64,000 nt of DNA from Legionella clemsonensis (GTDB taxonomy: Bacteria; Pseudomonadota; Gammaproteobacteria; Legionellales; Legionellaceae): assembly GCF_002240035.1 (NCBI RefSeq), contig NZ_CP016397.1, positions 1,576,501-1,640,500 on the forward strand, given 5' to 3'. This document shows positions 27,541-37,687 of the stretch, piece after piece (position 1 is the first letter of the stretch; every line of letters begins with the position of its first letter). The notes below the pieces were generated by a model. The model did not search any database and was not told where the DNA came from. It was given only the letters and a program-made list of their open reading frames with translations. A program made the position numbers and the translations under genes.

Positions 27541-28653
27541 ATGAATATATTTAATTTACCTGATTTAGGCGAAGGTTTGCCTGATGCTGAAATTCATGAA
27601 TGGTTTGTTAAAGAAGGTGATACAGTCGAAGTGGATCAACCTTTGGTCTCAATGGAAACAGCGAAGGCAGTAGTTGATGTGCCCTGTCCTCAAGCAGGAA
27701 AAATTATAAAATTATTTGGTAAGCCAGGAGATGTAATAAAAACAGGCGAACCCTTAGTGGGTTTTGAAGCAGCCGAAGCTGCACGCTCCGATAAAGGAAC
27801 AGTTGTTGGTAATCTGGAAGAAAGCACTGACATCAGTGAAGATAATTTTATCATTGGTTCAAGCCAATCCGGTTCACCACGTGCCAAGACAACACCTGCT
27901 GTGCGTCTACTGGCAAAAAAATTGGGCGTAGATTTAAAGTCACTCAAGGGTACTGGTGAACATGGTGTCATTACCCGCGATGATGTGCAGAATGCAGCGA
28001 ATGAAAAAGCACGACTTCCTGAAGGTTTTGAAGCCTTGCGAGGAGTTCGTCGTGCAATGCTCAATAGCATGGTTCAATCTCATCAGGAAATTGTACCTGT
28101 AAGCATTTTTGATGAAGCAGATATTGAATGCTGGCAACCACAAACGGATATTACCGTTCGTCTTGTAAGAGCAATTGTGGATGCTTGTAAAAAAGAACCT
28201 GCTCTAAACGCCTGGTTTAGTACAGAACATAGTGCTCGCAAATGTTTTACTGAAGTAAACCTTGGCTTGGCGATGGATAGCAGTGATGGTCTATTTGTTC
28301 CTGTAATTCACCATGCCGCCAAACTCAGTGATACAGAAATACGACAATTAATCAATGATTACAAAAAGGACGTCCAAAATCGCACTGTCGCAGCAGATAA
28401 TTTAAAAGGCGCTACGATAACTTTATCAAATTTTGGTAAATTTGCCGGTCGATTTGCAAGTCCTATTATTGTGCCACCCATGGTAGCTATTTTGGCAGTA
28501 GGTCGTCTGTATGAGGGTGTTATTGTTAATCAAGATAAAATCGAAAAGCATCGTCTATTGCCTTTATCTTTAAGCTTTGATCATCGAGCTGTTACTGGCG
28601 GTGAAGCGACACGATTTCTGGGGGCAGTGATAGAAGCTTTGCAGAAGCCTTGA
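27541..28653 (+). CDS. pdhC: Dihydrolipoamide acyltransferase (E2) with one lipoyl domain
   Basis: This 370-residue E2 has a single N-terminal lipoyl domain with Lys42 in SMETAKAVVDV as the lipoylation site, a peripheral-subunit-binding domain (TTPAVRLLAKKLGVDLK) and the catalytic acyltransferase domain. The active-site motif reads DHRAVTGGEA, so the usual Asp of HRxxxDG is replaced by Gly; this variant is known from several proteobacterial E2 proteins. ATG 27541 has GGAG five bases upstream, better than the GTG at 27535. No E3 gene follows, so a shared dihydrolipoamide dehydrogenase elsewhere must complete the complex. Confidence 0.88.
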   Translation: MNIFNLPDLGEGLPDAEIHEWFVKEGDTVEVDQPLVSMETAKAVVDVPCPQAGKIIKLFGKPGDVIKTGEPLVGFEAAEAARSDKGTVVGNLEESTDISEDNFIIGSSQSGSPRAKTTPAVRLLAKKLGVDLKSLKGTGEHGVITRDDVQNAANEKARLPEGFEALRGVRRAMLNSMVQSHQEIVPVSIFDEADIECWQPQTDITVRLVRAIVDACKKEPALNAWFSTEHSARKCFTEVNLGLAMDSSDGLFVPVIHHAAKLSDTEIRQLINDYKKDVQNRTVAADNLKGATITLSNFGKFAGRFASPIIVPPMVAILAVGRLYEGVIVNQDKIEKHRLLPLSLSFDHRAVTGGEATRFLGAVIEALQKP

Positions 28654-28666
28654 AATATCCTAATGT

Positions 28667-28690
28667 GTTGGGCCGCGAAAACGACCCAAC
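28667..28690. terminator. Hairpin between convergent E2 and coiled-coil genes
   Basis: GTTGGG pairs with CCCAAC around a short loop with one internal mismatch. There is no U-run, so termination activity is doubtful; the stem resembles the GTTGGGCC stem after fadD. Confidence 0.4.
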
Positions 28691-28730
28691 TACAAAGCAG
28701 CCATAGTAGCCTTAATGGAGGCTACAACAA

Positions 28731-31700
28731 TTAGGCAGATACAGCGGCTGAAACTTCTGAAACAGCTTTATCCAGGTCTTGAACATACTGGAATCGTTTG
28801 GTTTCACCAAAAAATGAAGCATGACCTGTTCGTAATTTTGAGCTGATTAATTTCACTCCTAAAGCAATACCCACTGTAAATAGTGCGGCAGTGATATTAA
28901 GTAAGAAAGGCTTCCAGAATGAACGTGATTTTGACATTACCTCATCATGGCTGTGTAAGCAGGTCATAAAGTCAGTATTAAAGTTTTGAAATTCTTCTTT
29001 GATCAACTTTTTATCTGTCTTGTCTGCTTGCTGCAGAACAAAAATATCAACTTTTTTGCATAACTCACCCGCTAAGTTCTCGGCAATATTTCCTTCTTCA
29101 CCACCAATTTTATCACCATGTGTCTTAAGCAGGCCTATTTTGTGGTAGAGATTATTAATAACCTGCTGAAAATCCGTTGAAGCAGTTTTTAATTTTTCCA
29201 ATGCCTCTTTATGAGTCGTTGCATGATAATCGTACGCAGGTCCATCTAGCTCCTTTATTTTAATAATTAATCGATTTATTAGGGACTGCATGGTAAGGCC
29301 GGAAAATTTTACTCGCTCCTTAGCAATATAATTTAAAAGCGATGTACTATCTCCTGTTGTAACATAACGCCTCAACTGATTGTATGTCAGCTCATCAAGA
29401 AATTTCTTCCTAAGGAATGCATCTTTACTACTTAACGAGTCTTTAAGCATATACTTTTCAGCACGATCTTTAATATAATTTTCTGACTCACTTTTAAAGA
29501 GCGCTTCTATCTTCCTTCTTGCAACTTCTGCTTTAATATTTTCCAAAGCACTTTCAACATTTTTTAATCCCGCAGTAAATCTCTCCTCTTCTTGCTCTAT
29601 AAGCTCCATTTGAGCCATGGTAGGTAAAACAGATTCCCTAGCTGGATGTAATTTAAGAATGGCTTGTAATTTTTTTACATCGAGTTTAATGGTATTGAAA
29701 TAAGCCTTAATGCTACTAACTGACTTTTCGAGCGCCTTATAATTATCGATTTCAAATGCCATTGGAAACTTTTCTTTCTCACGCTTCAATTCCTCCCCAT
29801 AGGCGGTTAAAAGCGCTTTTATTTTTGTCAAGCAGTGGCTTTGTCTGGCAATAACAAGGTCTTCCAATACTTTTGTATGTCTAGCAGCATCATTCTCATT
29901 ATTCTTTTGATCAGTTATTTGAGTTACTGTAGTTAGAAGCAAATCTACTTGCTCAAATGAAGAACCAATTGATTTTTGAAGGTTAATTAATTCCTCTAAT
30001 GCCGTTACTAACTCTAAAAATTGCTCCTGGCATTTACTGTTCGGTGATGGGTCTATATTGATAGCTTGAATTTTTTCGGCAATTGTTTGACTTACCCGTT
30101 GATTGTTTTCAAATAACTCATTCATTTTACGAAGAGTAGCAACCTCAGTTTCGAGTGCTTTAAGCTCTTTTAACTTCAAATCTCGTATTTCAATGTCCTT
30201 GGCAAGCTGTTCTTTTTTCAAGACCAAGTCCTCATGATTTTCTACTATCTGCGCAAGTGGCTTTATAATTTCTTCAAGAGAACCTTTATTTTTATTATTT
30301 TGTTGGATAATTTTCAGTGCTTTAATTTCCTCATTAACAGCGATTTGTTTGGTTTGCATGTCCTTAAGCGCTGATTCTAAATCATGCGCAAATTTTGATT
30401 GAAGCTCTTTTTCTGAATCAACCTTAAACAGTGTCATTAAAGCTTCGCTTCCAACGCTAAGCTTGTAAATTTCTACTAATTCTTGCAGTTCTTTTAATTG
30501 CAAAATTTCTTTAATAGGATCTTTTTTCAACTTTGGAATTATTGAATGAATCCCAAAGGTATTATTCTCGTTTCTAATCGCTTCCACTGTGTGGTAGAAA
30601 GCAACAAGCGCTTTGCTTTCTGCTTCTAACCTCTTTATTTTATCGCTGAACTTAGATTCTTGTTGCGTTAATTTTTCTTCATCACTACTAATTTCTCTTA
30701 GCCAATCTAATGCTGCTTCTGGTTTCGATTGCAGTTGAGGTTTAGCAAATAAGTGATTGAATTTCTCTAAACTGTATGGCCTTAACTTAAGAATAACTTC
30801 TTTATGTTTTGTTATATCCCCTAGAAAATGTTCAATAACTACATGAAGTTGCTGTGTTTTAGTTGCAAAATCAGCTGTTGGGTTATCCCGTTCTTCTACC
30901 AACGCAGCAAGCTCTTTTTCAATTTGCTGTTTATCAGCAGAGCTTCTTTCCAGTAACTTCTCTTTCTCCTTCAATAAACTCAAACGCTGACTGTGGCTTG
31001 AAGCGAAAGTAGCCTTGTCTAACTGAAGAGAGATTGATTGCAATTGCTGTTCAATTAATTTTTGTGCTTCAACAATAGAATGCTTGGCTTCATGGAGTCT
31101 TGCATTACTGTCACTATAGATAGCCGTAATTTTGGCTTTTAGAAAGTTATGATCGTTAAGCGATTGATTTAATTCAAATTGCAAATTATCAAGCGTGGCC
31201 TGTTTTTTTTCTAACTCCACTAATTGTTTTTGCAATAGAGAGTATTTACTCTCTAATTGCTCAACATTATCAGATGCAGACACCGTCAAGTTTTCAAAAG
31301 GTGGAATATCTTGCGTCAACAAAGCCACCTGTGCCGAAAATTTAGCATTCCTCTGTTGATGAAACTGGAGAATCAATTTTTCTTTCCTGTTAGCAATTTC
31401 CACTAGGTAATCTCGAAGTCGCTGTTGTTGCTTTTCTACGTTTAGCTTAAGTTCATCTTGAACATGAAGGACTTGAAAAATGCTGTCACCTTCAATCAGC
31501 ACTATGTTGGGAAGAGGATGATCAGTATAACTTGTATCTAAATCTGGATTGGACCTGAATTGCTCTATCAGGGTCGGATGTTCTGCTAGTAATTGCTTAA
31601 AAGGTAAATGATAAGCTCTCTTTGCTATCTCAGTAGCAAGTGTTCTTATTTTTGTTTCCTCAATTTCAAGCTGTTTAACAATCCCTTCTAGACTGATTTC

Positions 31701-32768
31701 TTCCTCTGAGTTAATTACAGCATCATCATTTTTATTAAGAGTGGAATTGTCTTTTAAAATAGCGTCAACTTTTTCAATTAATAGCGCGTTTTCTTCTTTT
31801 AAAAATGCACTAATCAGTTTCATTTTAGCCCGTTCACTTTTTACATGAAGCGAATCCTGATAATGCTGGAAGTAGTCAACTAATTTTGCTGAAAGAATAG
31901 AGGGCAAAAGATTAACATACTCACGATAAAACTGCTCATAATCCCTGGCTCCCTCTCCAGAATCATACATAAAGTTACTCTTGTTGCTTTCAACTCGAGA
32001 AATTTTGGGAAGCCCTGGTATTCCCGTGGAAATATGAAGTGCTGCTGGGTCAAAAAAGGATAATAAATCCTCCAATTCCTTTGGTACCTCTTCACATAAT
32101 AGAAAAAATTGAGTTAGAAGGTTGTAAGCAGCAGGATGAGTCACTTTCAATTCGACTGTCAATTCATCTTTTATAAATTTTTCTCTGAAATGCTTGATAA
32201 ACTTCGCCGTATCAATTGCTTTGTTTGTAACGGGATATTGATCAATAATCACTTCAATGTCGGCAAGATAAGGGGTTGCATCTGCGCCAGGTATAATTTT
32301 ATTAAGACCAACAAGCGCGCTTTGAACTGCTTTTTTAAGTTTATCTCTAACGTGCTCGGCCAGTTGATTTGGATGCTCTTTTTTAGCCTGATTATAGCAA
32401 CTAGTGAGAATATCCGGAAATTTATCTCTAAGCATAAGCTTATAAATTGCATAGCGCGTAGTATATAAAGGCTTTTTAATGCTCTCTAGCTCCTTTAAAC
32501 TGCTTGCATGACGCGACAGACCAAAGATTCCGGGTTTCTTGCCTTTAGTAAACTCTGGCCCAATACGCTCAAAAAGGTCAATGAGTTTAATTAAGGCTTC
32601 AAACTGCTTTTTGGTAAATTTAGTCTCGAACGAAGTATTATCACGTTGCAAATCTGTAGCGAGCTGTTTATTAAGTGCCAGAATATGGGGTTTCAACTTA
32701 TTTAAAAGCGCATACAAATTACTTTTTTCAAACGTTGTATACTGCTTATCTTTTACACCTCGCCCCAT
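28731..32768 (-). CDS. Very long coiled-coil protein with C-terminal membrane segment, candidate effector
   Basis: This 1345-residue protein has no signal peptide. A helical N-terminal region of about 330 residues is followed by very long heptad-like stretches rich in Glu, Lys, Leu and Gln (about 340-1130). Near the C-terminus there is one hydrophobic helix (PFLLNITAALFTVGIALGV) and then about 40 polar residues. Long coiled coils with one or two C-terminal hydrophobic helices are a common build among Legionella Dot/Icm effectors that act at host membranes; that role is inferred only from architecture. It is a single gene, convergent with the dehydrogenase operon. It could instead be a structural or SMC-like protein, but no ATPase motif is seen. 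Confidence 0.65.
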   Translation of the reverse strand: MGRGVKDKQYTTFEKSNLYALLNKLKPHILALNKQLATDLQRDNTSFETKFTKKQFEALIKLIDLFERIGPEFTKGKKPGIFGLSRHASSLKELESIKKPLYTTRYAIYKLMLRDKFPDILTSCYNQAKKEHPNQLAEHVRDKLKKAVQSALVGLNKIIPGADATPYLADIEVIIDQYPVTNKAIDTAKFIKHFREKFIKDELTVELKVTHPAAYNLLTQFFLLCEEVPKELEDLLSFFDPAALHISTGIPGLPKISRVESNKSNFMYDSGEGARDYEQFYREYVNLLPSILSAKLVDYFQHYQDSLHVKSERAKMKLISAFLKEENALLIEKVDAILKDNSTLNKNDDAVINSEEEISLEGIVKQLEIEETKIRTLATEIAKRAYHLPFKQLLAEHPTLIEQFRSNPDLDTSYTDHPLPNIVLIEGDSIFQVLHVQDELKLNVEKQQQRLRDYLVEIANRKEKLILQFHQQRNAKFSAQVALLTQDIPPFENLTVSASDNVEQLESKYSLLQKQLVELEKKQATLDNLQFELNQSLNDHNFLKAKITAIYSDSNARLHEAKHSIVEAQKLIEQQLQSISLQLDKATFASSHSQRLSLLKEKEKLLERSSADKQQIEKELAALVEERDNPTADFATKTQQLHVVIEHFLGDITKHKEVILKLRPYSLEKFNHLFAKPQLQSKPEAALDWLREISSDEEKLTQQESKFSDKIKRLEAESKALVAFYHTVEAIRNENNTFGIHSIIPKLKKDPIKEILQLKELQELVEIYKLSVGSEALMTLFKVDSEKELQSKFAHDLESALKDMQTKQIAVNEEIKALKIIQQNNKNKGSLEEIIKPLAQIVENHEDLVLKKEQLAKDIEIRDLKLKELKALETEVATLRKMNELFENNQRVSQTIAEKIQAINIDPSPNSKCQEQFLELVTALEELINLQKSIGSSFEQVDLLLTTVTQITDQKNNENDAARHTKVLEDLVIARQSHCLTKIKALLTAYGEELKREKEKFPMAFEIDNYKALEKSVSSIKAYFNTIKLDVKKLQAILKLHPARESVLPTMAQMELIEQEEERFTAGLKNVESALENIKAEVARRKIEALFKSESENYIKDRAEKYMLKDSLSSKDAFLRKKFLDELTYNQLRRYVTTGDSTSLLNYIAKERVKFSGLTMQSLINRLIIKIKELDGPAYDYHATTHKEALEKLKTASTDFQQVINNLYHKIGLLKTHGDKIGGEEGNIAENLAGELCKKVDIFVLQQADKTDKKLIKEEFQNFNTDFMTCLHSHDEVMSKSRSFWKPFLLNITAALFTVGIALGVKLISSKLRTGHASFFGETKRFQYVQDLDKAVSEVSAAVSA

Positions 32769-32911
32769 AGTTTCCTCAACAACGTAATAATGAGGACTTC
32801 ATTTTATAATAATAAGCTTAAGCTAATATTAAGTTTAAAACAGAGTGGTGAATTTATTAACACGTGAGGTAACAAATTAAAGCTTTTGAAACAATCCCTT
32901 ACGTGGCAATT

Positions 32912-33742
32912 CTAAGTGATTTGGTTGAGCAAAGCGGCCAGGCGACAACCCGCTATAGCCACGCGTTGTTCTGATGTTGTCTTTACCATTTGCTGATAGG
33001 ATTTTGAAGGCTTTTGTCCCGGGTGAATTTGATAAGCTTTTTGCACAGCCAATTGATGAGATTCCTGTGCCCAGAATTTTGGATCAAGATTCATTTGTTG
33101 CACATGACAAGGCCAATGTTTTTCTATGCGCCGAGCCATTTTGCTCAATTGAGCTGCATTGTAATATTTGCCAGTATTTAACCAGCCGCCACCTCTATCC
33201 CAATAGGCATGTAAATTGGTGGCAATGGAATTGTTATTTAAAGGAAAAAGATTGCCTCCCTGATCACCTTTAGGATGCTCTATGCTGAATTGACTTGCTG
33301 CATGGAGAGGTTGATGGATATCGCCTATAACGTGAAGCAAGATACGTAATGTAAATCCTTTTTCAAAATCATTTACAGAACTATCCTGCATCAACTGTTT
33401 AGCAGCCATAATAGCTGTGACTGCATTTATTTCAGCAGGCTCAGTCAGCTCCGTGCCATCCAGGGAGAAAGGAATATTAATATAATGTCTTGGTCCCAAC
33501 CAAAGATCATTTTGATAGCGCAAGCTGTCTAGCCACACCGCTGCATTGATCAAATTTTGAGGTCTGTAAACCTTATCAAGTGCATGATTATAATGATTAA
33601 GCACCTGCTTTGTATGCGAATTAAGGTGATGGTAGGCAATCTGAGCCACCAGGCGGTGTCCCAGCGAATTCCAGCTATAACTGTCACCAATTATAGCGAA
33701 AGTGGCTATTAACATTAAAAGAATTCGTCTAATCATGCACAC
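32912..33742 (-). CDS. Secreted S1/P1-family nuclease
   Basis: This 276-residue zinc-dependent single-strand nuclease or 3'-nucleotidase has a signal peptide ending in DSYS. The mature protein would begin with Trp24, and His29 is then at position +6, exactly the Trp1/His6 zinc ligands of P1 nuclease. Further ligands are in the ILLHVIGDIHQPLHAAS and NLHAYWDRGG motifs. It starts 2 bases after the tolB stop, in the operon position where pal often stands, so it is probably co-expressed with the Tol genes. The GTG at 33742 has AGGA four bases upstream; ATG 33736 is an alternative. Confidence 0.9.
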   Translation of the reverse strand: MCMIRRILLMLIATFAIIGDSYSWNSLGHRLVAQIAYHHLNSHTKQVLNHYNHALDKVYRPQNLINAAVWLDSLRYQNDLWLGPRHYINIPFSLDGTELTEPAEINAVTAIMAAKQLMQDSSVNDFEKGFTLRILLHVIGDIHQPLHAASQFSIEHPKGDQGGNLFPLNNNSIATNLHAYWDRGGGWLNTGKYYNAAQLSKMARRIEKHWPCHVQQMNLDPKFWAQESHQLAVQKAYQIHPGQKPSKSYQQMVKTTSEQRVAIAGCRLAALLNQIT

Positions 33743-33743
33743 A

Positions 33744-35003
33744 TTATCCTAAATAAGGAGACCAGGCTGGTTCTTGTACATCACCCTCTCTCGCTGGAAG
33801 ACGCAATTTGATGCGTCCATCGATTGATACTACTCCTAAAACACCCTGTTCATTATGGCGAGTCGCATATAAAATCAATCGCCCGTTCGGTGATACAGAC
33901 GGAGACTCATCCATAGGTGCAAACGTTAATTGAGAAACATGTCCACTTTCATCCTGAACCGCAATGTTAAAGCTTTTGTCTTCTCGATGTAGCATCACGA
34001 TGTATTTTTGATCCGGCGTGTAAGAAGCTCGTGCATTGTAATTTCCTTCATAGGTCACTCGACTCACTTTACCATCTGCCAGAGATAAACGATAAACCTG
34101 AGGTGCACCACCTCTTCCTGAGGTAAAGAGTAATGAGCGTCCATCCGGTGAATAACGTGGTTCAGTATCAATTGCTTCACCAAAGGTCAGTTGCTTCATA
34201 TTACCCGTGGCTAAATCAACGCTATAGATCTTCGCCGCGCCGCTTTTAGATAACACAACAGCTAACTGTCGACCGTCAGGCGACCAGGCAGGTGCTCCAT
34301 TGATCCCTGTAAAATCAGTTACCAAGCGACGACGCCCTGTTGCTACATCCACAGTAAATATTTGGGCTTTTTTCTTTTCAAAAGAGACATAAGCAATTTG
34401 TCGACCGTCAGGCGACCAGGCTGGTGACATCACTGGTTCTGTAGAAACCAATAAACTTTGTGGATTGTAACCATCCACATCAGCTACCTCCAGGAAATAT
34501 TTAGCTTTTTCACCATTACGTTGGACCAAAATATAAGCAATTCGAGTTGAAAAAATTCCACGTTCGCCAGTTAATTTTTGATACACCTCATCACTTATAT
34601 GATGGGCAAGTGGTCGTAACTCGTTGCTGCTAATTTGATAGCTTTTTGATAATAAAACACGTCCGTGGGCTACGGCATCAGCTAATTCATAGCTCACCTC
34701 ATAGCGATTATAACCCGTGCGCCGAATATTACCTGATAATACGCTGTCAGCCCCGATCTGACGCCAGCTAGTAATGGAAGACTGGTCGTTAGGGTTCGGT
34801 GGAGGAATCACTTTAAATTGGCCTGAAAATTTTAAATCATTATTGACAATTTCAGAAAGTTGCTGCCCAAACGAATCAGAACCAAAGGAATCAATACCTA
34901 TAGGTAGCGCGGAATTAATACCCTGCGTTAGCTCCAAATCGACAGCAAAGACTGTAGTCGATAACAACAAAAATAGTGGTGTTATAAACCGTTTAATAAA
35001 CAC
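33744..35003 (-). CDS. tolB: Tol-Pal system beta-propeller protein TolB
   Basis: This 419-residue periplasmic protein links TolA and Pal during outer-membrane constriction. A signal peptide ([14 protein letters not shown], cleaved near VFA) is followed by the N-terminal D1 domain and a six-bladed propeller with repeated [11 protein letters not shown] and [10 protein letters not shown] type WD/TolB blades. It lies 2 bases downstream of tolA. Confidence 0.96.
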   Translation of the reverse strand: MFIKRFITPLFLLLSTTVFAVDLELTQGINSALPIGIDSFGSDSFGQQLSEIVNNDLKFSGQFKVIPPPNPNDQSSITSWRQIGADSVLSGNIRRTGYNRYEVSYELADAVAHGRVLLSKSYQISSNELRPLAHHISDEVYQKLTGERGIFSTRIAYILVQRNGEKAKYFLEVADVDGYNPQSLLVSTEPVMSPAWSPDGRQIAYVSFEKKKAQIFTVDVATGRRRLVTDFTGINGAPAWSPDGRQLAVVLSKSGAAKIYSVDLATGNMKQLTFGEAIDTEPRYSPDGRSLLFTSGRGGAPQVYRLSLADGKVSRVTYEGNYNARASYTPDQKYIVMLHREDKSFNIAVQDESGHVSQLTFAPMDESPSVSPNGRLILYATRHNEQGVLGVVSIDGRIKLRLPAREGDVQEPAWSPYLG

Positions 35004-35005
35004 TT

Positions 35006-36043
35006 TTACCCCCTAACATTCTCTGGACGTACAGTTAGACTGATGTCACGAAATATATCAAAAGTTTCTGGATCAGTCGGCACTGGTAGTGGTGATGCCT
35101 TATAAATGGCAGTTTGGGCGGAGCGATCTAAAATCGGATCCCCGCTACTGCGAATTAAACTGACTTCTAATACCGCACCATCCGGGGCTAATCTAATTCG
35201 AAACTGACTGGATAACCCTTGATTAACATTCTCAGGTAAAATCCAATGACGACTAATTGCATTGACAATTAATGCCTTATATTTATCCACTTCACCTGCT
35301 ATATGTGCTCTTTTGGCATTCTCAGCGGCTTGTTGAGCCGCTGCTTGTCGATTTCTCTCGACTTGTGCAGCTTTGTCTTTTTCAGCTTGAGCCAAGGCTT
35401 CTTTCGCTTTTTCAGCCCTTTCTCTTTCAAGGCGAGCTAATTCTTTCGCTTTTTCTGCTTTTTCCTTTTCTATTTTTTCTTTTTCTGCTTTTAATTTTTC
35501 TTCAACCTGTTTCTTTTTCAACTGCGCAAGTTTTTCAGCTTCTTCCTGCTGCTTCTTCTGCAATTGCTGTTGCTTTTCTTTTAACTCTGCAAGACGTTTT
35601 GCCTCTTGTTCCTTTTGTAAGGCCAATTGTTTTAATCGCTTTTGTTCCTCTTCAATTTGTTTTTTACGAGCAATAGCAATTTTATCAGCCTCTTCCTTAA
35701 GCTTGGCAAGACGTTGCTGTTCTTGTAACCTCGCTTTGCGTGCCATTTCAGCCTGACGTGCCAATGCTTGCTGCCTTGCTTGCTCAGCCTTCAGTTGATT
35801 CGCACGCTCCTGTTTCAAACGATTTACTGTCTGCATAACCTCTTGATTGTCGACACTGACAGCTTTAACCACTTCTCTTGGTTGTGTCGTAGACTCAATG
35901 GGTAACGCTTTACTAGGCTCATTTTTTGCAGCCATTAATACTGGACGTTGACTGATTGATTCAGTCAAAAGTAACAAGGCTAAAAAGCAATGTAATCCTA
36001 TCGCAATAAAAAAGGCTTTCCGATAACTTTCATCATTTATCAT
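35006..36043 (-). CDS. tolA: Cell envelope integrity protein TolA
   Basis: This 345-residue inner-membrane protein has one N-terminal transmembrane helix ([15 protein letters not shown]), a long Lys/Glu/Ala/Gln-rich helical domain (about 75-245) spanning the periplasm, and a C-terminal TolA domain with [16 protein letters not shown] core (about 255-345). Its ATG overlaps the tolR stop by 4 bases. Confidence 0.95.
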   Translation of the reverse strand: MINDESYRKAFFIAIGLHCFLALLLLTESISQRPVLMAAKNEPSKALPIESTTQPREVVKAVSVDNQEVMQTVNRLKQERANQLKAEQARQQALARQAEMARKARLQEQQRLAKLKEEADKIAIARKKQIEEEQKRLKQLALQKEQEAKRLAELKEKQQQLQKKQQEEAEKLAQLKKKQVEEKLKAEKEKIEKEKAEKAKELARLERERAEKAKEALAQAEKDKAAQVERNRQAAAQQAAENAKRAHIAGEVDKYKALIVNAISRHWILPENVNQGLSSQFRIRLAPDGAVLEVSLIRSSGDPILDRSAQTAIYKASPLPVPTDPETFDIFRDISLTVRPENVRG

Positions 36044-36504
36044 CCCAGGCTCTCCTGTGGTAAATCTGAAGAGTCTGTTAATAATCCGACCTGCTCTGCG
36101 CCAGCTTGTTTCAACAGACTCATAGCAGCTACAACTTTACCATAGTTAACCCCTTGATCTCCTTTAACCAAGACATTTACAGGCTGATTATTTTGACGTG
36201 CCAACTCCAGTTCAGCAGCCACGCGCACCATTAGCGCCTTCGGTTCAATGGGGTTTTCAGGAGTGCTGCTAATATTTAAAAAATAATCGCCTTGTTGATT
36301 GACAGAAACAATAATTGGTTCTCTATCAGTCGGCTTTAGTGTTTGACTGGCTGCCTTTGGTAAATCAACTGTAACACCTTGTGTTAACATGGGTGCTGTA
36401 ATCATAAAAATGACAAGTAATACCAACATCACATCAATGTAGGGTACTACATTGATTTCAGCGATTGGACGGGAAGATGTCCGTTTTTTTCTTGCCATAA
36501 CCAT
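36040..36504 (-). CDS. tolR: Proton channel subunit TolR
   Basis: This 154-residue ExbD/TolR family protein contains one membrane helix with the essential proton-coupling aspartate (NVVPYIDVMLVLLVIFMI). It overlaps tolA by 4 bases and shares one base with tolQ. Confidence 0.95.
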   Translation of the reverse strand: MVMARKKRTSSRPIAEINVVPYIDVMLVLLVIFMITAPMLTQGVTVDLPKAASQTLKPTDREPIIVSVNQQGDYFLNISSTPENPIEPKALMVRVAAELELARQNNQPVNVLVKGDQGVNYGKVVAAMSLLKQAGAEQVGLLTDSSDLPQESLG

Positions 36505-37178
36505 TATCCTCTTATTGGCGCTGTAGTCTGTTGCTCAATAAGTGAGACTAACTCTTCCTGAAATAAGTCATAGCGATCAAGCAGGGTATTAGCACGAGTT
36601 GAATAGCGGTTAAATGCAATTACTGCAGGAATAGCGGTAAAAAGGCCCAAAGCGGTTGCAACCAATGCTTCAGAAATGCCTGGAGCAACCATAGCAATGG
36701 TAGCTTGCTGTGCATGCCCCAATGCCTGGAATGAGGTCATAATTCCCCATACTGTGCCAAATAAGCCAACGTAGGGAGCAATAGAACCAACGGAGGCAAA
36801 GAAAGGAAGATGTTGTTCCAGTTGAGTCGCCTCTTTTGCATGATTGATTTGCATGGCCCGCTGGATGGGTTCAATTAATATATTGCCTAATTTACGTGAA
36901 CGTATATATTCTTTAAAACCAGCGTGAAAAATAGCAGCTAATCCTTGTCGGATGTCAATATTGCTATCTATATCAGCATAGAGTTTAGTTAAATCACTGC
37001 TTGCCCAAAAACGTCTGGTAAAGGCGTCACATTCTTCTTTTTTACGCTTGAAATACCATGCTCTTTGTAAAATAAGAGTCCACGATATAACTGATGCAGC
37101 AAGCAGAATTAACATCACAGTCTTAACAACCAGACCGGCCTGCATAAAATAACCCAATACACTGGTATGGCTACCCAC
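36504..37178 (-). CDS. tolQ: Proton channel subunit TolQ
   Basis: This is an MotA/ExbB-type protein with three membrane helices; it powers TolA with TolR. The open frame runs to a TTG at 37235, but the GTG at 37178 has a perfect GGAGG five bases upstream and gives an N-terminus (VGSHTSVLGYFMQ) that lines up with the known TolQ start, so I prefer 224 residues. Conserved GLFGTVWGIMTSF and ALGLFTAIPAV motifs are present. Confidence 0.93.
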   Translation of the reverse strand: MGSHTSVLGYFMQAGLVVKTVMLILLAASVISWTLILQRAWYFKRKKEECDAFTRRFWASSDLTKLYADIDSNIDIRQGLAAIFHAGFKEYIRSRKLGNILIEPIQRAMQINHAKEATQLEQHLPFFASVGSIAPYVGLFGTVWGIMTSFQALGHAQQATIAMVAPGISEALVATALGLFTAIPAVIAFNRYSTRANTLLDRYDLFQEELVSLIEQQTTAPIRG

Positions 37179-37285
37179 TTTTTCCTCCAACTTTTGTTTA
37201 TCCAGGCGTTTAATGGGAATCATCACTTGTGGCAAAACAAGCTATAAGCCCAGTTATACTGCATGATGATAGCAATTTTAACAAT

Positions 37286-37681
37286 TCAAACTTCAACTTC
37301 AAATAAATTTTTTGGTATTCGCTTGGGCTTCATCCGTCCGTCGATAGTGACCACTTGAATCAGCCCGTGACATAGTTGTTTACTATCCTGATTATAAAGG
37401 ATTTGTTCAAACGTGAAACTACATGAGGTTTGCTCAGTAATTTTTGATACGACAGTTAGTAAATCATCCAGACGAGCAGGCGCTAGATACCGCAGTTTTA
37501 CATTATGAATAGCGAAATGACAATCGTAAGTTGCCAACTTACTCAGAGACAGACCTGAGGCTCGTATCATTTCGGTTCTAGCTCGCTCAAAAAAGTGTAA
37601 ATAATTGGCATGATAGACAATGCCCATCATATCCGTATCTTCAGTGTAAACTCGGAGGTTAAAATGATGCAGGTTAGTCAT
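37286..37681 (-). CDS. ybgC: Tol-Pal-associated acyl-CoA thioesterase
   Basis: This 131-residue hotdog-fold thioesterase carries YTEDTDMMGIVYHANYLHFF, including the catalytic Asp. It lies 6 bases after the ruvB stop and 107 bases before the revised tolQ start, the classical place for YbgC. Confidence 0.94.
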   Translation of the reverse strand: MTNLHHFNLRVYTEDTDMMGIVYHANYLHFFERARTEMIRASGLSLSKLATYDCHFAIHNVKLRYLAPARLDDLLTVVSKITEQTSCSFTFEQILYNQDSKQLCHGLIQVVTIDGRMKPKRIPKNLFEVEV

Positions 37682-37687
37682 GGCAAT

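Noticed and set aside
35272..35676. Plus-strand open frame opposite tolA
   Set aside because: It is the complement of the Lys/Glu/Ala-rich TolA helix, which yields long Leu/Phe-rich shadow frames.
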